The notes under the pieces: generated by a model
Seen by the model: the letters and a program-made list of their open reading frames with translations, nothing else
Told to the model about the DNA's origin: nothing
Database searches by the model: none
In this document: piece after piece, positions 1 through 7,785 of the stretch
Layout: every line of letters begins with the position of its first letter
How positions within the stretch are numbered: the stretch's first letter is position 1
Assembly: GCA_051003795.1 (NCBI GenBank)
Contig: JBPCKZ010000242.1
Span: 1 to 10,521, forward strand
From: JALYXS01 sp051003795
Lineage (GTDB): Bacteria; Acidobacteriota; Terriglobia; Bryobacterales; Bryobacteraceae
Direction of reading: 5' to 3'
Length of the DNA stretch: 10,521 nucleotides
Position numbers and translations under genes: made by a program

Positions 1-790
1 CGTTGTATTCCGCGCGCAAACTCGCTATCTCCGGCCGGGTCTTCAGCGCTTGTTGGACCAGCGGCGCGGGATCCGAAGGGAGCGCCGACGGGAAGTCCGG
101 ATCGGAAAGTGCAAACGTGCGCGAATCGCCATAGCCCAGCGCCACGGATAAGTCCGCGAAGGCCGCGCGTACTTCGTTTTGAGCGTTGATCAACAGCAAT
201 TTCGATTCGGCCAGATTCACGTTGGCGAAACTCACATCGAGGCCCGACTTCAGTTTGCTGTTTGCCAGCGCCGTGACCTGGTCCGAAACGGTCTGCCGCG
301 CCGCCACCGTTTGCGTCGCCACAACCGATACGGTTTGCGCCCGCAGGGCCGCGTAGTAAGCGCGATCCACTTGCAGAATGATATCCTCGCGCGTCGATTG
401 CGCGTTATCCCGCTCCGCTTCGGCGCGCAATCGCGAGCTTTCCGTCAGGCTCGACGTGCGCCCAAAATCGGTGATGAGCTGGCCGAACGTGACGCCGCTC
501 GCGAACCGGTTATAGATCACCGGGTTATTGAGATTGCCCGCCGCGATGCGGCTGTTCGCCAGCGCGCCCGCGCCGGTTACGCTGCCGTAAACGGTGGGGA
601 GCGCAGCCGAGCGCGTTTCCAGGGTCACCTGGTTCGCCGCCGCGGCCCGCAATAGCGCTGCGCTTACATCGGGATGATTCCTGACGGCAATGGCTTCGGC
701 TTGCGCAAGCGTAAGAGGTGGGGGTTGAGGCTGTTGCGCCAGCAGCGCAGCCGCCGCGCCCAGCAGGAGGCTCGTTCGAAGCGCGCGCAT
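1..790 (-). CDS. TolC-type outer-membrane efflux channel, C-terminus beyond the window
   Basis: This is the third gene of the tripartite efflux operon; it should form the outer-membrane/periplasmic exit duct for the adjacent RND pump. About 263 codons are visible and the frame stays open to position 1. The N-terminus (MRALRTSLLLGAAAALLAQQ) is a signal peptide without a lipobox cysteine. The mature part begins PPLTLAQAEAIAVRNHPDV, typical of the first helix of OEP/TolC repeats. Long Ala/Gln/Glu-rich helices follow, and an FGQLITDFGRTSS segment resembles the strand-to-helix turn of the family. The ATG overlaps the RND stop by one base (TGATG). A GGGAGG ribosome-binding site lies seven bases upstream, inside the last RND codons, so translation is probably coupled. 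The substrate cannot be read from the sequence. The family call is from motif and context, not from a search. Confidence 0.88.
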   Translation of the reverse strand, partial: MRALRTSLLLGAAAALLAQQPQPPPLTLAQAEAIAVRNHPDVSAALLRAAAANQVTLETRSAALPTVYGSVTGAGALANSRIAAGNLNNPVIYNRFASGVTFGQLITDFGRTSSLTESSRLRAEAERDNAQSTREDIILQVDRAYYAALRAQTVSVVATQTVAARQTVSDQVTALANSKLKSGLDVSFANVNLAESKLLLINAQNEVRAAFADLSVALGYGDSRTFALSDPDFPSALPSDPAPLVQQALKTRPEIASLRAEYN

Positions 791-3700
791 CACTGCGCCT
801 CCCGATTGCGGTACACGATGTAGTAAGCCGCGGGCACGACAAACACCGTCAGGATCACCGATACCGTCAAGCCGCCGCAAATCGCCCTGGCGAGCGGGGC
901 ATACGATTCGCTCCCGGCGCCCAACTTCAACGCCATCGGCAGCAATCCGATGATGGTCGCAAGCGACGTCATCAGCACCGGCCGCAACCGCACGCGGCAC
1001 GCGCTCGCCACCGCTTCTCGCACGGGCAATCCGTCTTCGCGCAGCCGATGCGTGAACTCCACAATCAAAATACTGTTCGAAACCACGATGCCGACCAGCA
1101 TCACGATCCCCATCAGCGACATCACGTTTAACGTCGTGTTCGTGAGCCACAGTGTCAACAGCACGCCGGTCAGACCCGTCGGCACGGCCAGCAAAATCAG
1201 AAATGGATCGATGAACGACCGGAACTGGGCGACGAGAATCAAAAACAGCAGCACCACCGCAAGACACAGCCCAAGCCCGAAGCTCTTAAACGATGCGCGC
1301 ATCCCCTGCACCATGCCGCGCAATGTGACTACCAACCCGTTGGGAATCGCGGATTTCGAGATGATGCCGTCGATGGAGTTGGCAATCCGGCCCAAGTCCT
1401 CGCCCGTCGGCTGCACATAGATGTCCGTTATGCGGCGCAGTTGATAGTGATCCACTTCCGTCGGCGATTCGATTTTCGAGATGGTGCTGACCGCATCGAG
1501 GCGCGTCGGGTTCACTTCCTTGGCCGAGCGAAGTGGGATCGCGCGGAGATCCTGCATGGTCTTGACCTGCGATTCGCGATACTGCACCGTCAACATGTAA
1601 TCGTTTCCGCTCTTGGGGTCGATCCAAAAGCTCGGCGCGATCATCCCGTTCGACGTCAGGGCGGTAATCACGTTGTCGACCACCTCGCGTTGATTCAGGC
1701 CCATTTGGCTGGCGCGTTCGCGATTGATGTCGAGCTCGAGCGCCGGATAATCGATATCCTGCGGGATAAAGGAGTCGCTGACGCCAGGAACATTACGTAT
1801 CTTATTGGCCAGCTCCACCGCCGTGTTGTAACCCGCTTTGATGTTCGATCCGGCGACTTGAACGTCAATCGGCGCGGGCAGGCCCATGTTTAAAACCGCA
1901 TCCACCAACCCGCCCGATTGGAAGTACGCGCTCAACTGCGGCAGCTCGCTTGCCATTCGCTTGCGCATGCGGTCCATATATTCGTAGCTGCCGATTTTGT
2001 GATCTTCTTTCAAGCTCACCTGAACGAATGCGGTGTGCTGCGCGGAATTCGTGGTGTAGATCGCCGAGAAATCCGGCACGGTCCCGATATTCGAAACGAT
2101 CATGCCCATATCTTCGGGCAGCACGACCTCGCGCGCGAGCTGTTCGACTTTCGCGACATCCCGCTCGGTGACTTCGATGCGCGTGCCGGTGGGCGCTTTG
2201 ATATTGATGACGAACTGCCCGGCATCCGTGCGCGGGAAAAAGGACAGGCCAAGCAGCGGGTAAATCGCCAGGCTAACCGCGAACATCAGCATGATTCCGG
2301 CAACCACGGCCACCGGTCGATTCAACGCGCGGTCGATCAGCCAATCGTAACCATGAAGCAGTTTCTGAAATCCGCGGTTGAACCAGTCGTTGAAGCTGGC
2401 GCCGAAAGATTTCCGTTTCGGGGTTTCGTCAGGCACAATCACGCCGTGCGGCGCCTTGATAAATCGAGCGCAGAACAACGGCACTACCGTCATCGCGACC
2501 GCATACGAGGCGAACAGCGACAGCACCACCGCGAGCGCGAGCGCGGTAAACAGAAACTTGCTGACGCCATATAGAAAAGTGACCGGGAAGAATACGACCA
2601 CCGTCGTCAGCGTCGCCGCCAGCACCGGCAGCGCCACTTCTTGTCCGCCTATCTCCGCCGCCACGTCCGGCGGCTCTCCCATTTCCAAATGCCGGTAAAT
2701 GTTCTCGAGCACCACGACCGAGTTATCGATCAGGCGCGAAAAAGCCAGCGCCAAGCCGCCCAGCACCATGCTGTTGATCGAATTGCCGCCGAGCGATAGC
2801 GCCATGAACGTCGCCAGCGCGGAGAGCGGGATGGAGAAGAACACCGCAACCGTCGCCCGCATGCTGCCGAGGAAAATCAAGATCATCAATGACGTGAGAA
2901 AAAGGCCGATCGCCCCTTCATGGAGCAGCGTTTCGATGGCGGTCTTCACGAATTGCGACTGATCGAAAACCACGCGGGTGATCAGTTGCGGCGGAATGTC
3001 GAAGAGGTGCGCGATCGCGCTGCGAATGCCGTCGACAATCGCGATGGTGTTCGTATCGCCGCCCTGCTTCAACACCGGAACGTAGACCGAGCGTTGGCCG
3101 TCCACGCGCACCACGTTGGTTTGAATCTGCTGCGCGTCCTTCGCAATGCCCACGTCCGCCACCTTGACCGACGCCTCGCCCACTGTTTTCAGCGGCAGGT
3201 CGTTGATGGTTTGAATATTCGGAAGCTGGCTGTTGGTGTAGATGTTGTAGTCGTAATCGCCGATGCGCACGTCGCCCGCGGGCAGAATCAAATTCGAATC
3301 GTTCACCGAGCGGACAACGTCCATCAAACTCAACTGGTGCGATTCAAGCTTGTACGGATCGACGTACACCATGATCTGCCGGTACCGTCCGCCGAACGGT
3401 TGCGGCACCGACGCGCCGGGAACGCTCGCGATCTGATTGCGCACGGTGAATTGCGCGAGATCCCGCAGCTCGGTTTCGCTGAGGCCTTCGCCTTGCAGCG
3501 TCACCAGGCACACGGGCAGGCTCGATGCATCGAACTTGAGTACCACCGGCGGCAGCGTGCCCGGCGGCAGGCGGCGCAGTTGCGCCATCGCGAGATTGGA
3601 AATTGTGCCGACGGCGGAATCCGCATTCGATCCCGGTTGGAAAAAAACTTTGATGATGCTGACTCCCGGCAGCGAGCGCGATTCGATATGCTCGATTCCG

Positions 3701-3918
3701 GCCGCGAGCGTAAAGAAGCGCTCGAACCGGCTGGTGATATCGGTCTCAATCTGCTCGGGCGGCATCCCGGAGTAGAATGTCGCAACTACGACAACCGGAA
3801 TGTTCATGGCCGGGAACATATCGACCGGCATGCGCGCCAGACTCGAAACTCCGACCACGAAAATAATCAGGCAGATGACAACGATGAAATAGGGATTGCG
3901 GATGGCGAACCGCGACAT
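790..3918 (-). CDS. RND-superfamily efflux permease, AcrB-like (HAE type), inner membrane
   Basis: This 1042-residue protein has the usual length and layout of a proton-driven RND pump: TM1 at about 10-30, a first periplasmic loop to about 330, TM2-6 at about 333-480, TM7 near 533-553, a second loop to about 875, and TM8-12 from about 880 to 1035. The start motif (RNPYFIVVICLIIFVVGV) and P-V-D-M-F-P are family hallmarks. TM4 reads SRLIDNSVVVLEN and TM10 reads GIVVSNSILIVEF. AcrB Asp407 is therefore kept (D398), Asp408 is Asn399 and Lys940 is Ser947, while the TM11 Arg971 and Thr978 positions remain (R977, T984). The ATG overlaps the adaptor stop by one base (TAATG), with AGGAGA just upstream. 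With the flanking adaptor and channel it should make a tripartite pump. Substrate is unknown; metal (CusA-like) transport is not supported by any visible motif. Confidence 0.95.
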   Translation of the reverse strand: MSRFAIRNPYFIVVICLIIFVVGVSSLARMPVDMFPAMNIPVVVVATFYSGMPPEQIETDITSRFERFFTLAAGIEHIESRSLPGVSIIKVFFQPGSNADSAVGTISNLAMAQLRRLPPGTLPPVVLKFDASSLPVCLVTLQGEGLSETELRDLAQFTVRNQIASVPGASVPQPFGGRYRQIMVYVDPYKLESHQLSLMDVVRSVNDSNLILPAGDVRIGDYDYNIYTNSQLPNIQTINDLPLKTVGEASVKVADVGIAKDAQQIQTNVVRVDGQRSVYVPVLKQGGDTNTIAIVDGIRSAIAHLFDIPPQLITRVVFDQSQFVKTAIETLLHEGAIGLFLTSLMILIFLGSMRATVAVFFSIPLSALATFMALSLGGNSINSMVLGGLALAFSRLIDNSVVVLENIYRHLEMGEPPDVAAEIGGQEVALPVLAATLTTVVVFFPVTFLYGVSKFLFTALALAVVLSLFASYAVAMTVVPLFCARFIKAPHGVIVPDETPKRKSFGASFNDWFNRGFQKLLHGYDWLIDRALNRPVAVVAGIMLMFAVSLAIYPLLGLSFFPRTDAGQFVINIKAPTGTRIEVTERDVAKVEQLAREVVLPEDMGMIVSNIGTVPDFSAIYTTNSAQHTAFVQVSLKEDHKIGSYEYMDRMRKRMASELPQLSAYFQSGGLVDAVLNMGLPAPIDVQVAGSNIKAGYNTAVELANKIRNVPGVSDSFIPQDIDYPALELDINRERASQMGLNQREVVDNVITALTSNGMIAPSFWIDPKSGNDYMLTVQYRESQVKTMQDLRAIPLRSAKEVNPTRLDAVSTISKIESPTEVDHYQLRRITDIYVQPTGEDLGRIANSIDGIISKSAIPNGLVVTLRGMVQGMRASFKSFGLGLCLAVVLLFLILVAQFRSFIDPFLILLAVPTGLTGVLLTLWLTNTTLNVMSLMGIVMLVGIVVSNSILIVEFTHRLREDGLPVREAVASACRVRLRPVLMTSLATIIGLLPMALKLGAGSESYAPLARAICGGLTVSVILTVFVVPAAYYIVYRNREAQ

Positions 3919-5123
3919 TACCGTTCTCCTTTTACGTCCGCCGTTTCCATAATTTTGGGATCCACCTTTTCGCCGGTTTTCAACTGGCTGCGTCCGCCAG
4001 TCACCACCAGATCGCCGGCCTTCAGCCCGGAGAGAACTTCCACCTTGTCCGGCGTCTCCAATCCGAGTGTTACGGGGCGCTCCTCAATCCGTTGGTCCCG
4101 ATTCACCAGATACACGGTCGCGGTCTTGCCTTCGGTAACAACCGCCTGCAACGGAATCGCCAGGGCATTGGGCCGCTGCTCAGTGGTGAGGACCGCTTCG
4201 GCGTACATGCCGGGGATGAGCAGCATGGATTTATTGGGTACGTCCACTTCGGTTTCCATGGTGCGCGTGGCGGAGGAAACACGCTCGGCGAACCGCGCGA
4301 CTTTCCCTTCGAAAGTCCGGTTCAGCGTTGGAACGCGCACTTGGACTGGCGAGCCGATATGAATTTTCGGAACGATCGATTCGGGAACCGGCAGAATCAG
4401 CCGCAGCAGATCGTTTTGAGAAAGCCGCACCAGAGGTTGGCTCTGCGATGCCGTTCCGGCCTGCACCATCGCTCCCGTATCCTCGTAGCGCTTGCTGATG
4501 ACACCGGCGAATGGGGCGGTGATGCGCGCGTATGCGTTGAGCGTTTTGGTTTTCGCCTCGTCGGCTTGGGAAACGTCCACCTGCTGCTGCGCGGATGCGA
4601 GCGCGGCCCTGGCCGCCGAGACGGCCGCTTCGTTGGTGCGATCCCGCCCCATGGCATCGTCGATTTCCTGCTGCGCCACCAGATTGGGGCGCGTCTTAAT
4701 TACCGCCGCGAGCCGTTCGTAAGATTTGTGCTGCGCCTCGTGCGCGGCCTGCGCGCGGTCGAGCTCTTCCCGCTCGCGCTGCACTTCCGAGCTGCTGCGC
4801 CGCGTGGTCGCCGTGGCCCGCGCGAGATCGCTTTCCATCTCGGGAATTTCGAGAACCGCCAGCGTTTGGCCCGTCTTCACGCGATCGCCGACGTCCACGT
4901 AGATCTTCTTCAGGTATCCCGAGACTTTCGCGTGGATCTCCACCTCCTGGAACGGCCGGAACTCGGCCGAAAGTGCGACTTCGCGCGAGAGATCAAGCCG
5001 CGCGGCTTGCGCCACGGGAACGGTGACGATTTTCGCGGGGTCCGGTTTCCCTTCGCTCTTATCCGTCCGCGAACAGGACGCGACGCATATCAACGCAATG
5101 CTAATGAACGCAAACCTGCACAT
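3918..5123 (-). CDS. RND periplasmic adaptor lipoprotein (membrane fusion protein)
   Basis: This adaptor links the inner-membrane RND pump to the outer-membrane channel. I chose the ATG at 5123 (401 residues). It gives a clean lipoprotein signal (MCRFAFISIALICVASC; lipobox V-A-S-C, lipidated Cys17) and has GGGAG about ten bases upstream. An in-frame ATG at 5147 would add eight residues, but its GGAG is only two bases away. Domain order: first lipoyl half about 61-93 (HAKVSGYLKKIYVDVGDRV), an Ala/Glu/Gln-rich coiled-coil hairpin about 94-190, second lipoyl half about 196-235 (ARITAPFAGVISKRYEDTG), beta-barrel about 236-312 and a membrane-proximal domain about 313-395. The stop overlaps the RND start. 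The gene is either first in the efflux operon or second, after the small ORF ending at 5199. Confidence 0.93.
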   Translation of the reverse strand: MCRFAFISIALICVASCSRTDKSEGKPDPAKIVTVPVAQAARLDLSREVALSAEFRPFQEVEIHAKVSGYLKKIYVDVGDRVKTGQTLAVLEIPEMESDLARATATTRRSSSEVQREREELDRAQAAHEAQHKSYERLAAVIKTRPNLVAQQEIDDAMGRDRTNEAAVSAARAALASAQQQVDVSQADEAKTKTLNAYARITAPFAGVISKRYEDTGAMVQAGTASQSQPLVRLSQNDLLRLILPVPESIVPKIHIGSPVQVRVPTLNRTFEGKVARFAERVSSATRTMETEVDVPNKSMLLIPGMYAEAVLTTEQRPNALAIPLQAVVTEGKTATVYLVNRDQRIEERPVTLGLETPDKVEVLSGLKAGDLVVTGGRSQLKTGEKVDPKIMETADVKGER

Positions 5124-5198
5124 TCTTGAATCTCTCCCGAAACACATCTCTCCGCATCAGCGGAGTCCGGCTAGGTCTAGACTATCGGAAATCGGAAA

Positions 5199-5507
5199 TC
5201 AGACGAGGAGAGGCGGAGATTGCAGCTCGATGCGGAGAATGCGTTCCGGCGTGGTTAGGAAAGGCAAACCCGGATTGAGAAGGTCGCGAGAAACCGCTGG
5301 CATGCCGAAAGAAAGCGGAAGATCGGGAATAGCGATGCCGGAAACCGGCTGATGCAAACCAGCCTCGCTCATTTTAGCGGCTTGGCAGAGATAGGTGGAT
5401 TTGTGATTCTCGGAGGGATACTGACTACGCTTGGCAGCCCCGCCCAACGCGGCAACGGTCAGGATGAGAAGGCACACAACCGCTTGCCTGATGCCTTTGG
5501 TTGTCAC
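5199..5507 (-). CDS. small putative secreted protein of unknown function, 102 aa
   Basis: I do not recognise this protein. It starts with GTG. The N-terminus is a plausible Sec signal (MTTKGIRQAVVCLLILTVAA followed by LGGAAK), with a probable cut near residue 25. The mature part is about 75 residues, Pro/Leu-rich, with one cysteine (C41) and no recognisable domain. It reads in the same direction as the efflux genes, 75 bases upstream of the adaptor ATG at 5123. It begins about four bases after the expected transcription start of a good promoter (5518-5547), so initiation would be nearly leaderless; upstream only a weak AGAAG is seen. If it is not translated, the efflux operon would carry a leader of nearly 390 bases. 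Position, signal peptide and absence of stops argue for a real gene; lack of a known family argues for caution. Confidence 0.5.
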   Translation of the reverse strand: MTTKGIRQAVVCLLILTVAALGGAAKRSQYPSENHKSTYLCQAAKMSEAGLHQPVSGIAIPDLPLSFGMPAVSRDLLNPGLPFLTTPERILRIELQSPPLLV

Positions 5508-5517
5508 GGATACTTCT

Positions 5518-5547
5518 AAAATACCGCCGAAGGGGAAAATCTGTCAA
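5518..5547 (-). promoter_or_regulatory. sigma-70-type promoter for the small ORF and efflux operon
   Basis: On the minus strand a perfect -35 hexamer TTGACA (5547-5542) is separated by 18 bases from a -10 hexamer TATTTT (5523-5518). Transcription would start near 5511, about four bases before the GTG of the small secreted ORF. The promoter sits in the roughly 85-base gap after the NHL gene that stops at 5593. The efflux operon therefore probably has its own promoter rather than depending on read-through. Confidence 0.6.
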
Positions 5548-5592
5548 ACGCGAGCGTCGGACTTTTCGAGGGCTCTAATTTCCGTCGATGGT

Positions 5593-6633
5593 TCAATGCA
5601 GCGCGAGCTTTTGCACCCGCAGGTTCCCAATCTCGCCAACATAGAGCGTGTTTTCGTCGCGGCAGTCGATGGCATTCACGGTCCCGAACTCCTTCGGCAG
5701 CTTACCGGCCTTGCCAAACTTCCCGATCGTCGTTCCATCCAGGCGCATTTTGTAAATCTCGCCATCGCGATCAATATCGTTGGGTGGATTGGAATTCGAG
5801 ACGTAAAGGACCTGATTGGGTCCTTTCGTGATGCAAAGCGCCTGCGCATTTCCAACGTTGTCGAAGGCCGCCTTGAAGTTGCCGTCATTGTCAAAGACCT
5901 GGATGCGCTTGTTTCCGCCGTCCGCGGCGTAAACGTTGCCTTGCGCGTCCACCGCGATACTGCGGACATCGGCGAACTCTCCCGTTGCAGTCCCCTTCTT
6001 GCCCCAGGATTTCACGAACCTGCCGGTCTTGTCGAACTTTGCCACCCGAGCATTGCCGAGACCATCGGCGACGAATATGTTTCCCGCCGCGTCCCAAGCG
6101 ACGTCGGACGGACGGTCGAACAGGTCGGTTGGCTGTCCCGCGCCGTTTCCTGTCCTCCCCGGGCGCGCCGGAACATTGACATTCTCCGCTTTACGTCCAA
6201 GCAGCATTGCGACGCGCCCTTGAGGATCGAACTTCATGACCATGGCGGTCATCTCGTCCGCCACCCAAATGTTGTCAGCGGGGTCGACCCGGACCTGCGC
6301 GGCAACCATGAAGCCATATGAATCCTTGCCGATCTCGCGGATGAATGCGCCTTTGCGATCAAACTGAAACAGTCGTGAGCCGCCATGCGCGAACGGGCGC
6401 GCGGTACCGATCGTGATGGTGGGATGGCCGGTGCGCGTGTTGACGAACACATCGCCTCGCGAATTCGTGGCTACGCCGGCGACTTCGCCAAGATAGATTC
6501 CGGCAGGGAGCCGTAACGCATTGGGCACGGAATCGAACTTGATTTCCGGCGCCTCGTTCTGGGCGATCGCCCAGGACCCGGCCATTGACATCGCGGCCAG
6601 CAGGGCTCGCATCGCGTAGTTCGCGCGTTTCAC
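5593..6633 (-). CDS. secreted NHL-repeat beta-propeller, PAL-like paralog lacking the metal site
   Basis: A 346-residue, probably periplasmic six-bladed propeller. The GTG start at 6633 overlaps the upstream paralog's TGA (GTGA) and has GGAG seven bases upstream. A longer frame reaching 6933 would run about 300 bases inside that gene. The signal peptide spans about residues 1-25 (MRALLAAMSMAGSWAIAQ within it). NHL-type blades recur, for example RVDPADNIWVAD, AWDAAGNIFVADGLGNARV and AVDAQGNVYAADGGNKRIQV. Aligned by eye to its neighbour, the putative Zn histidines become A112, R224 and N320, the catalytic Tyr becomes L192, the active-site Arg becomes G239 and the disulfide pair becomes D173/G193. 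Only the first-blade Arg (R67) is kept. A two-His insertion (GHPTITIGTARPFAHGG) follows it. It is probably a binding or scaffold protein, or an enzyme with a different site; function unknown. Confidence 0.85.
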   Translation of the reverse strand: MKRANYAMRALLAAMSMAGSWAIAQNEAPEIKFDSVPNALRLPAGIYLGEVAGVATNSRGDVFVNTRTGHPTITIGTARPFAHGGSRLFQFDRKGAFIREIGKDSYGFMVAAQVRVDPADNIWVADEMTAMVMKFDPQGRVAMLLGRKAENVNVPARPGRTGNGAGQPTDLFDRPSDVAWDAAGNIFVADGLGNARVAKFDKTGRFVKSWGKKGTATGEFADVRSIAVDAQGNVYAADGGNKRIQVFDNDGNFKAAFDNVGNAQALCITKGPNQVLYVSNSNPPNDIDRDGEIYKMRLDGTTIGKFGKAGKLPKEFGTVNAIDCRDENTLYVGEIGNLRVQKLALH

Positions 6634-7694
6634 TTGCCTTCTCCCTGTTTTGCGTTGCTTACAGCGCCTACCGAAGTTGGCTGGAGGATCAGTTTCTGCA
6701 CCCGCCACGACTCGATCTCGCCCACGATAATCGCGTTCGGATCGCGGCAATCCATCATGTGCACCACCTGGAATCCAGGCGCCAATTTGCCGGCGTGGCC
6801 GAATTTGCCGAGCACCGTCCCATCCAACTCCGCCTTGTAGATCTCGCCCGTAATATTCCAGGTCCCCGGCATGTTCCCGTTCGGGTTCGAGTTCGAAAAG
6901 AAGGCATATTGGTGCGGCCCCGGCGAAATACACACTGTCCAGCCCACGCCAAGGTTTGTAATCTCCCGCACGGGCTTCAGGTTATTGTCGAGCACTTGGT
7001 AACGGTTATTGGTGCGATCCGCTACCCAGACATTCCCCTGGCCGTCAACCTGCAGGCCGTGCGGCAGATTGAACTCGCCCAGAGCGGATCCTGGTTTCTC
7101 GCTGCCCGCCTGCGCAAGAAAGCGTCCGTCCTTGTCGTATTTCACGACACGATTGTTACAGTAACCATCGGACACGAAGATATTGCCTTGCGGGTCCCAG
7201 CCCACATCCGTCGGCCGGCAGAAAATATACTTCTGCGATGGTTGGTTCGGGCCGACAGGGTAAGCCAGCGCGCCAAGAACGGCTGGCGGCCTGCTGCCAA
7301 GCACCATCAGCACCTTTCCATCGGGACTGAACTTGGTGATTATGTTGGTGCCTTCATCGACCGTCCAGATGTTGTCATCCTTATCGACGCGCACTGAGTG
7401 GGAAAATTCGAAGCCGTAATAACCGTTGCCGATTTCCTTTACGAAGTTGCCGGCCCGGTCGAATTCAAACAACCTCGTATTGGCGCTTCGATGAAAGACA
7501 AAAACATGGCCTTTGGAGTTGGTGGCCACGGCAACCGATTCGCCGAGGTACTCTCCGGGTGGAAGTTTCAAAAAATTCGGCACGGATGAGAATGGAATCT
7601 CGCGAACATTCTCGATGGTTGCCTTGCGCTGCGCAAGAGAAGGCGAGGCGAGAAGGATTGCCAGAGCCGCTGACGACATCATGATCCGCTTCAT
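6630..7694 (-). CDS. secreted PAL-family beta-propeller with conserved lyase active-site residues
   Basis: A 354-residue secreted six-bladed propeller related to peptidyl-alpha-hydroxyglycine alpha-amidating lyase, the Zn enzyme that releases glyoxylate from alpha-hydroxyglycine peptides in animals. The ATG at 7694 has AGGAG six bases upstream; the signal peptide is MKRIMMSSAALAILLASPSL. Compared from memory with rat PAL, it keeps the Arg533 position (FHR, R69), Zn ligands His585 (FSHS, H99), His690 (LPHGL, H212) and His786 (VVHMM, H312), catalytic Tyr654 in the near-identical SDGYCN (Y178), Arg706 (VADR, R227) and the C634-C655 disulfide pair (C159, C179). The Met784 position is Val. No PHM-type monooxygenase partner is in the window, so the true substrate is unknown. 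It overlaps the downstream paralog by four bases, and the two are probably co-transcribed. Confidence 0.88.
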   Translation of the reverse strand: MKRIMMSSAALAILLASPSLAQRKATIENVREIPFSSVPNFLKLPPGEYLGESVAVATNSKGHVFVFHRSANTRLFEFDRAGNFVKEIGNGYYGFEFSHSVRVDKDDNIWTVDEGTNIITKFSPDGKVLMVLGSRPPAVLGALAYPVGPNQPSQKYIFCRPTDVGWDPQGNIFVSDGYCNNRVVKYDKDGRFLAQAGSEKPGSALGEFNLPHGLQVDGQGNVWVADRTNNRYQVLDNNLKPVREITNLGVGWTVCISPGPHQYAFFSNSNPNGNMPGTWNITGEIYKAELDGTVLGKFGHAGKLAPGFQVVHMMDCRDPNAIIVGEIESWRVQKLILQPTSVGAVSNAKQGEGK

Positions 7695-7719
7695 AGAGGT
7701 CTCCTGGAACTTTCCAATC

Positions 7720-7750
7720 GGTTTCCTATTCTAGACCAACCGAGGAAACC
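7720..7750 (-). promoter_or_regulatory. candidate promoter with palindromic operator for the PAL/NHL pair
   Basis: On the minus strand TAGAAT (7733-7728) is a fair -10 hexamer; it would start transcription near 7721 and give a leader of about 27 bases that includes the AGGAG site. No convincing -35 is visible. The hexamer lies in the centre of an 8-base inverted repeat, GGTTTCCT (7720-7727) and AGGAAACC (7743-7750), separated by 15 bases. A dyad over a core promoter suggests a repressor site, but no regulator gene is present in the window. Low confidence. Confidence 0.3.
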
Positions 7751-7769
7751 AACGGCCAGGTAGCTTTTC

Positions 7770-7778
7770 TGTTATATT
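7770..7778 (+). promoter_or_regulatory. extended -10 promoter of the his operon
   Basis: TG (7770-7771), one base, then TATATT (7773-7778) forms an extended -10 element. No good -35 hexamer is seen at 16-19 bases spacing, which is acceptable for extended -10 promoters. Seven bases separate it from A7786, the first base of the leader-peptide ATG, so the transcript would begin at or within a base or so of that codon. Confidence 0.55.
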
Positions 7779-7785
7779 GAATTTC

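Noticed and set aside
2920..4362. 480-codon open frame on the plus strand opposite the RND and adaptor genes
   Set aside because: It is antisense to two clearly recognisable genes, crosses their junction, and its Arg/His-rich translation is typical of a GC-rich shadow frame.
790..5123. Heavy-metal (CusCBA-type) efflux system
   Set aside because: No CusF-like gene, metal sensor or methionine-rich channel motif is visible; the substrate is left open.
5124..5147. Upstream ATG (5147) for the adaptor lipoprotein
   Set aside because: Its GGAG is only two bases from the ATG and the extension weakens the signal peptide; ATG 5123 has better spacing.
5184..5200. Short tandem ATCGGAA repeat between the small ORF and the adaptor gene
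   Set aside because: Only two copies of a 7-base unit; this is common by chance and no partner structure is visible.
5431..6321. 296-codon plus-strand frame opposite the NHL propeller gene
   Set aside because: The minus strand encodes an obvious signal peptide plus NHL repeats over the same bases; the plus frame shows no domain.
6634..6933. N-terminal extension of the downstream propeller gene to an ATG at 6933
   Set aside because: It would overlap the PAL-like gene by about 300 bases; the extra residues look random, whereas GTG 6633 has GGAG, a GTGA overlap and leads straight into a signal peptide.
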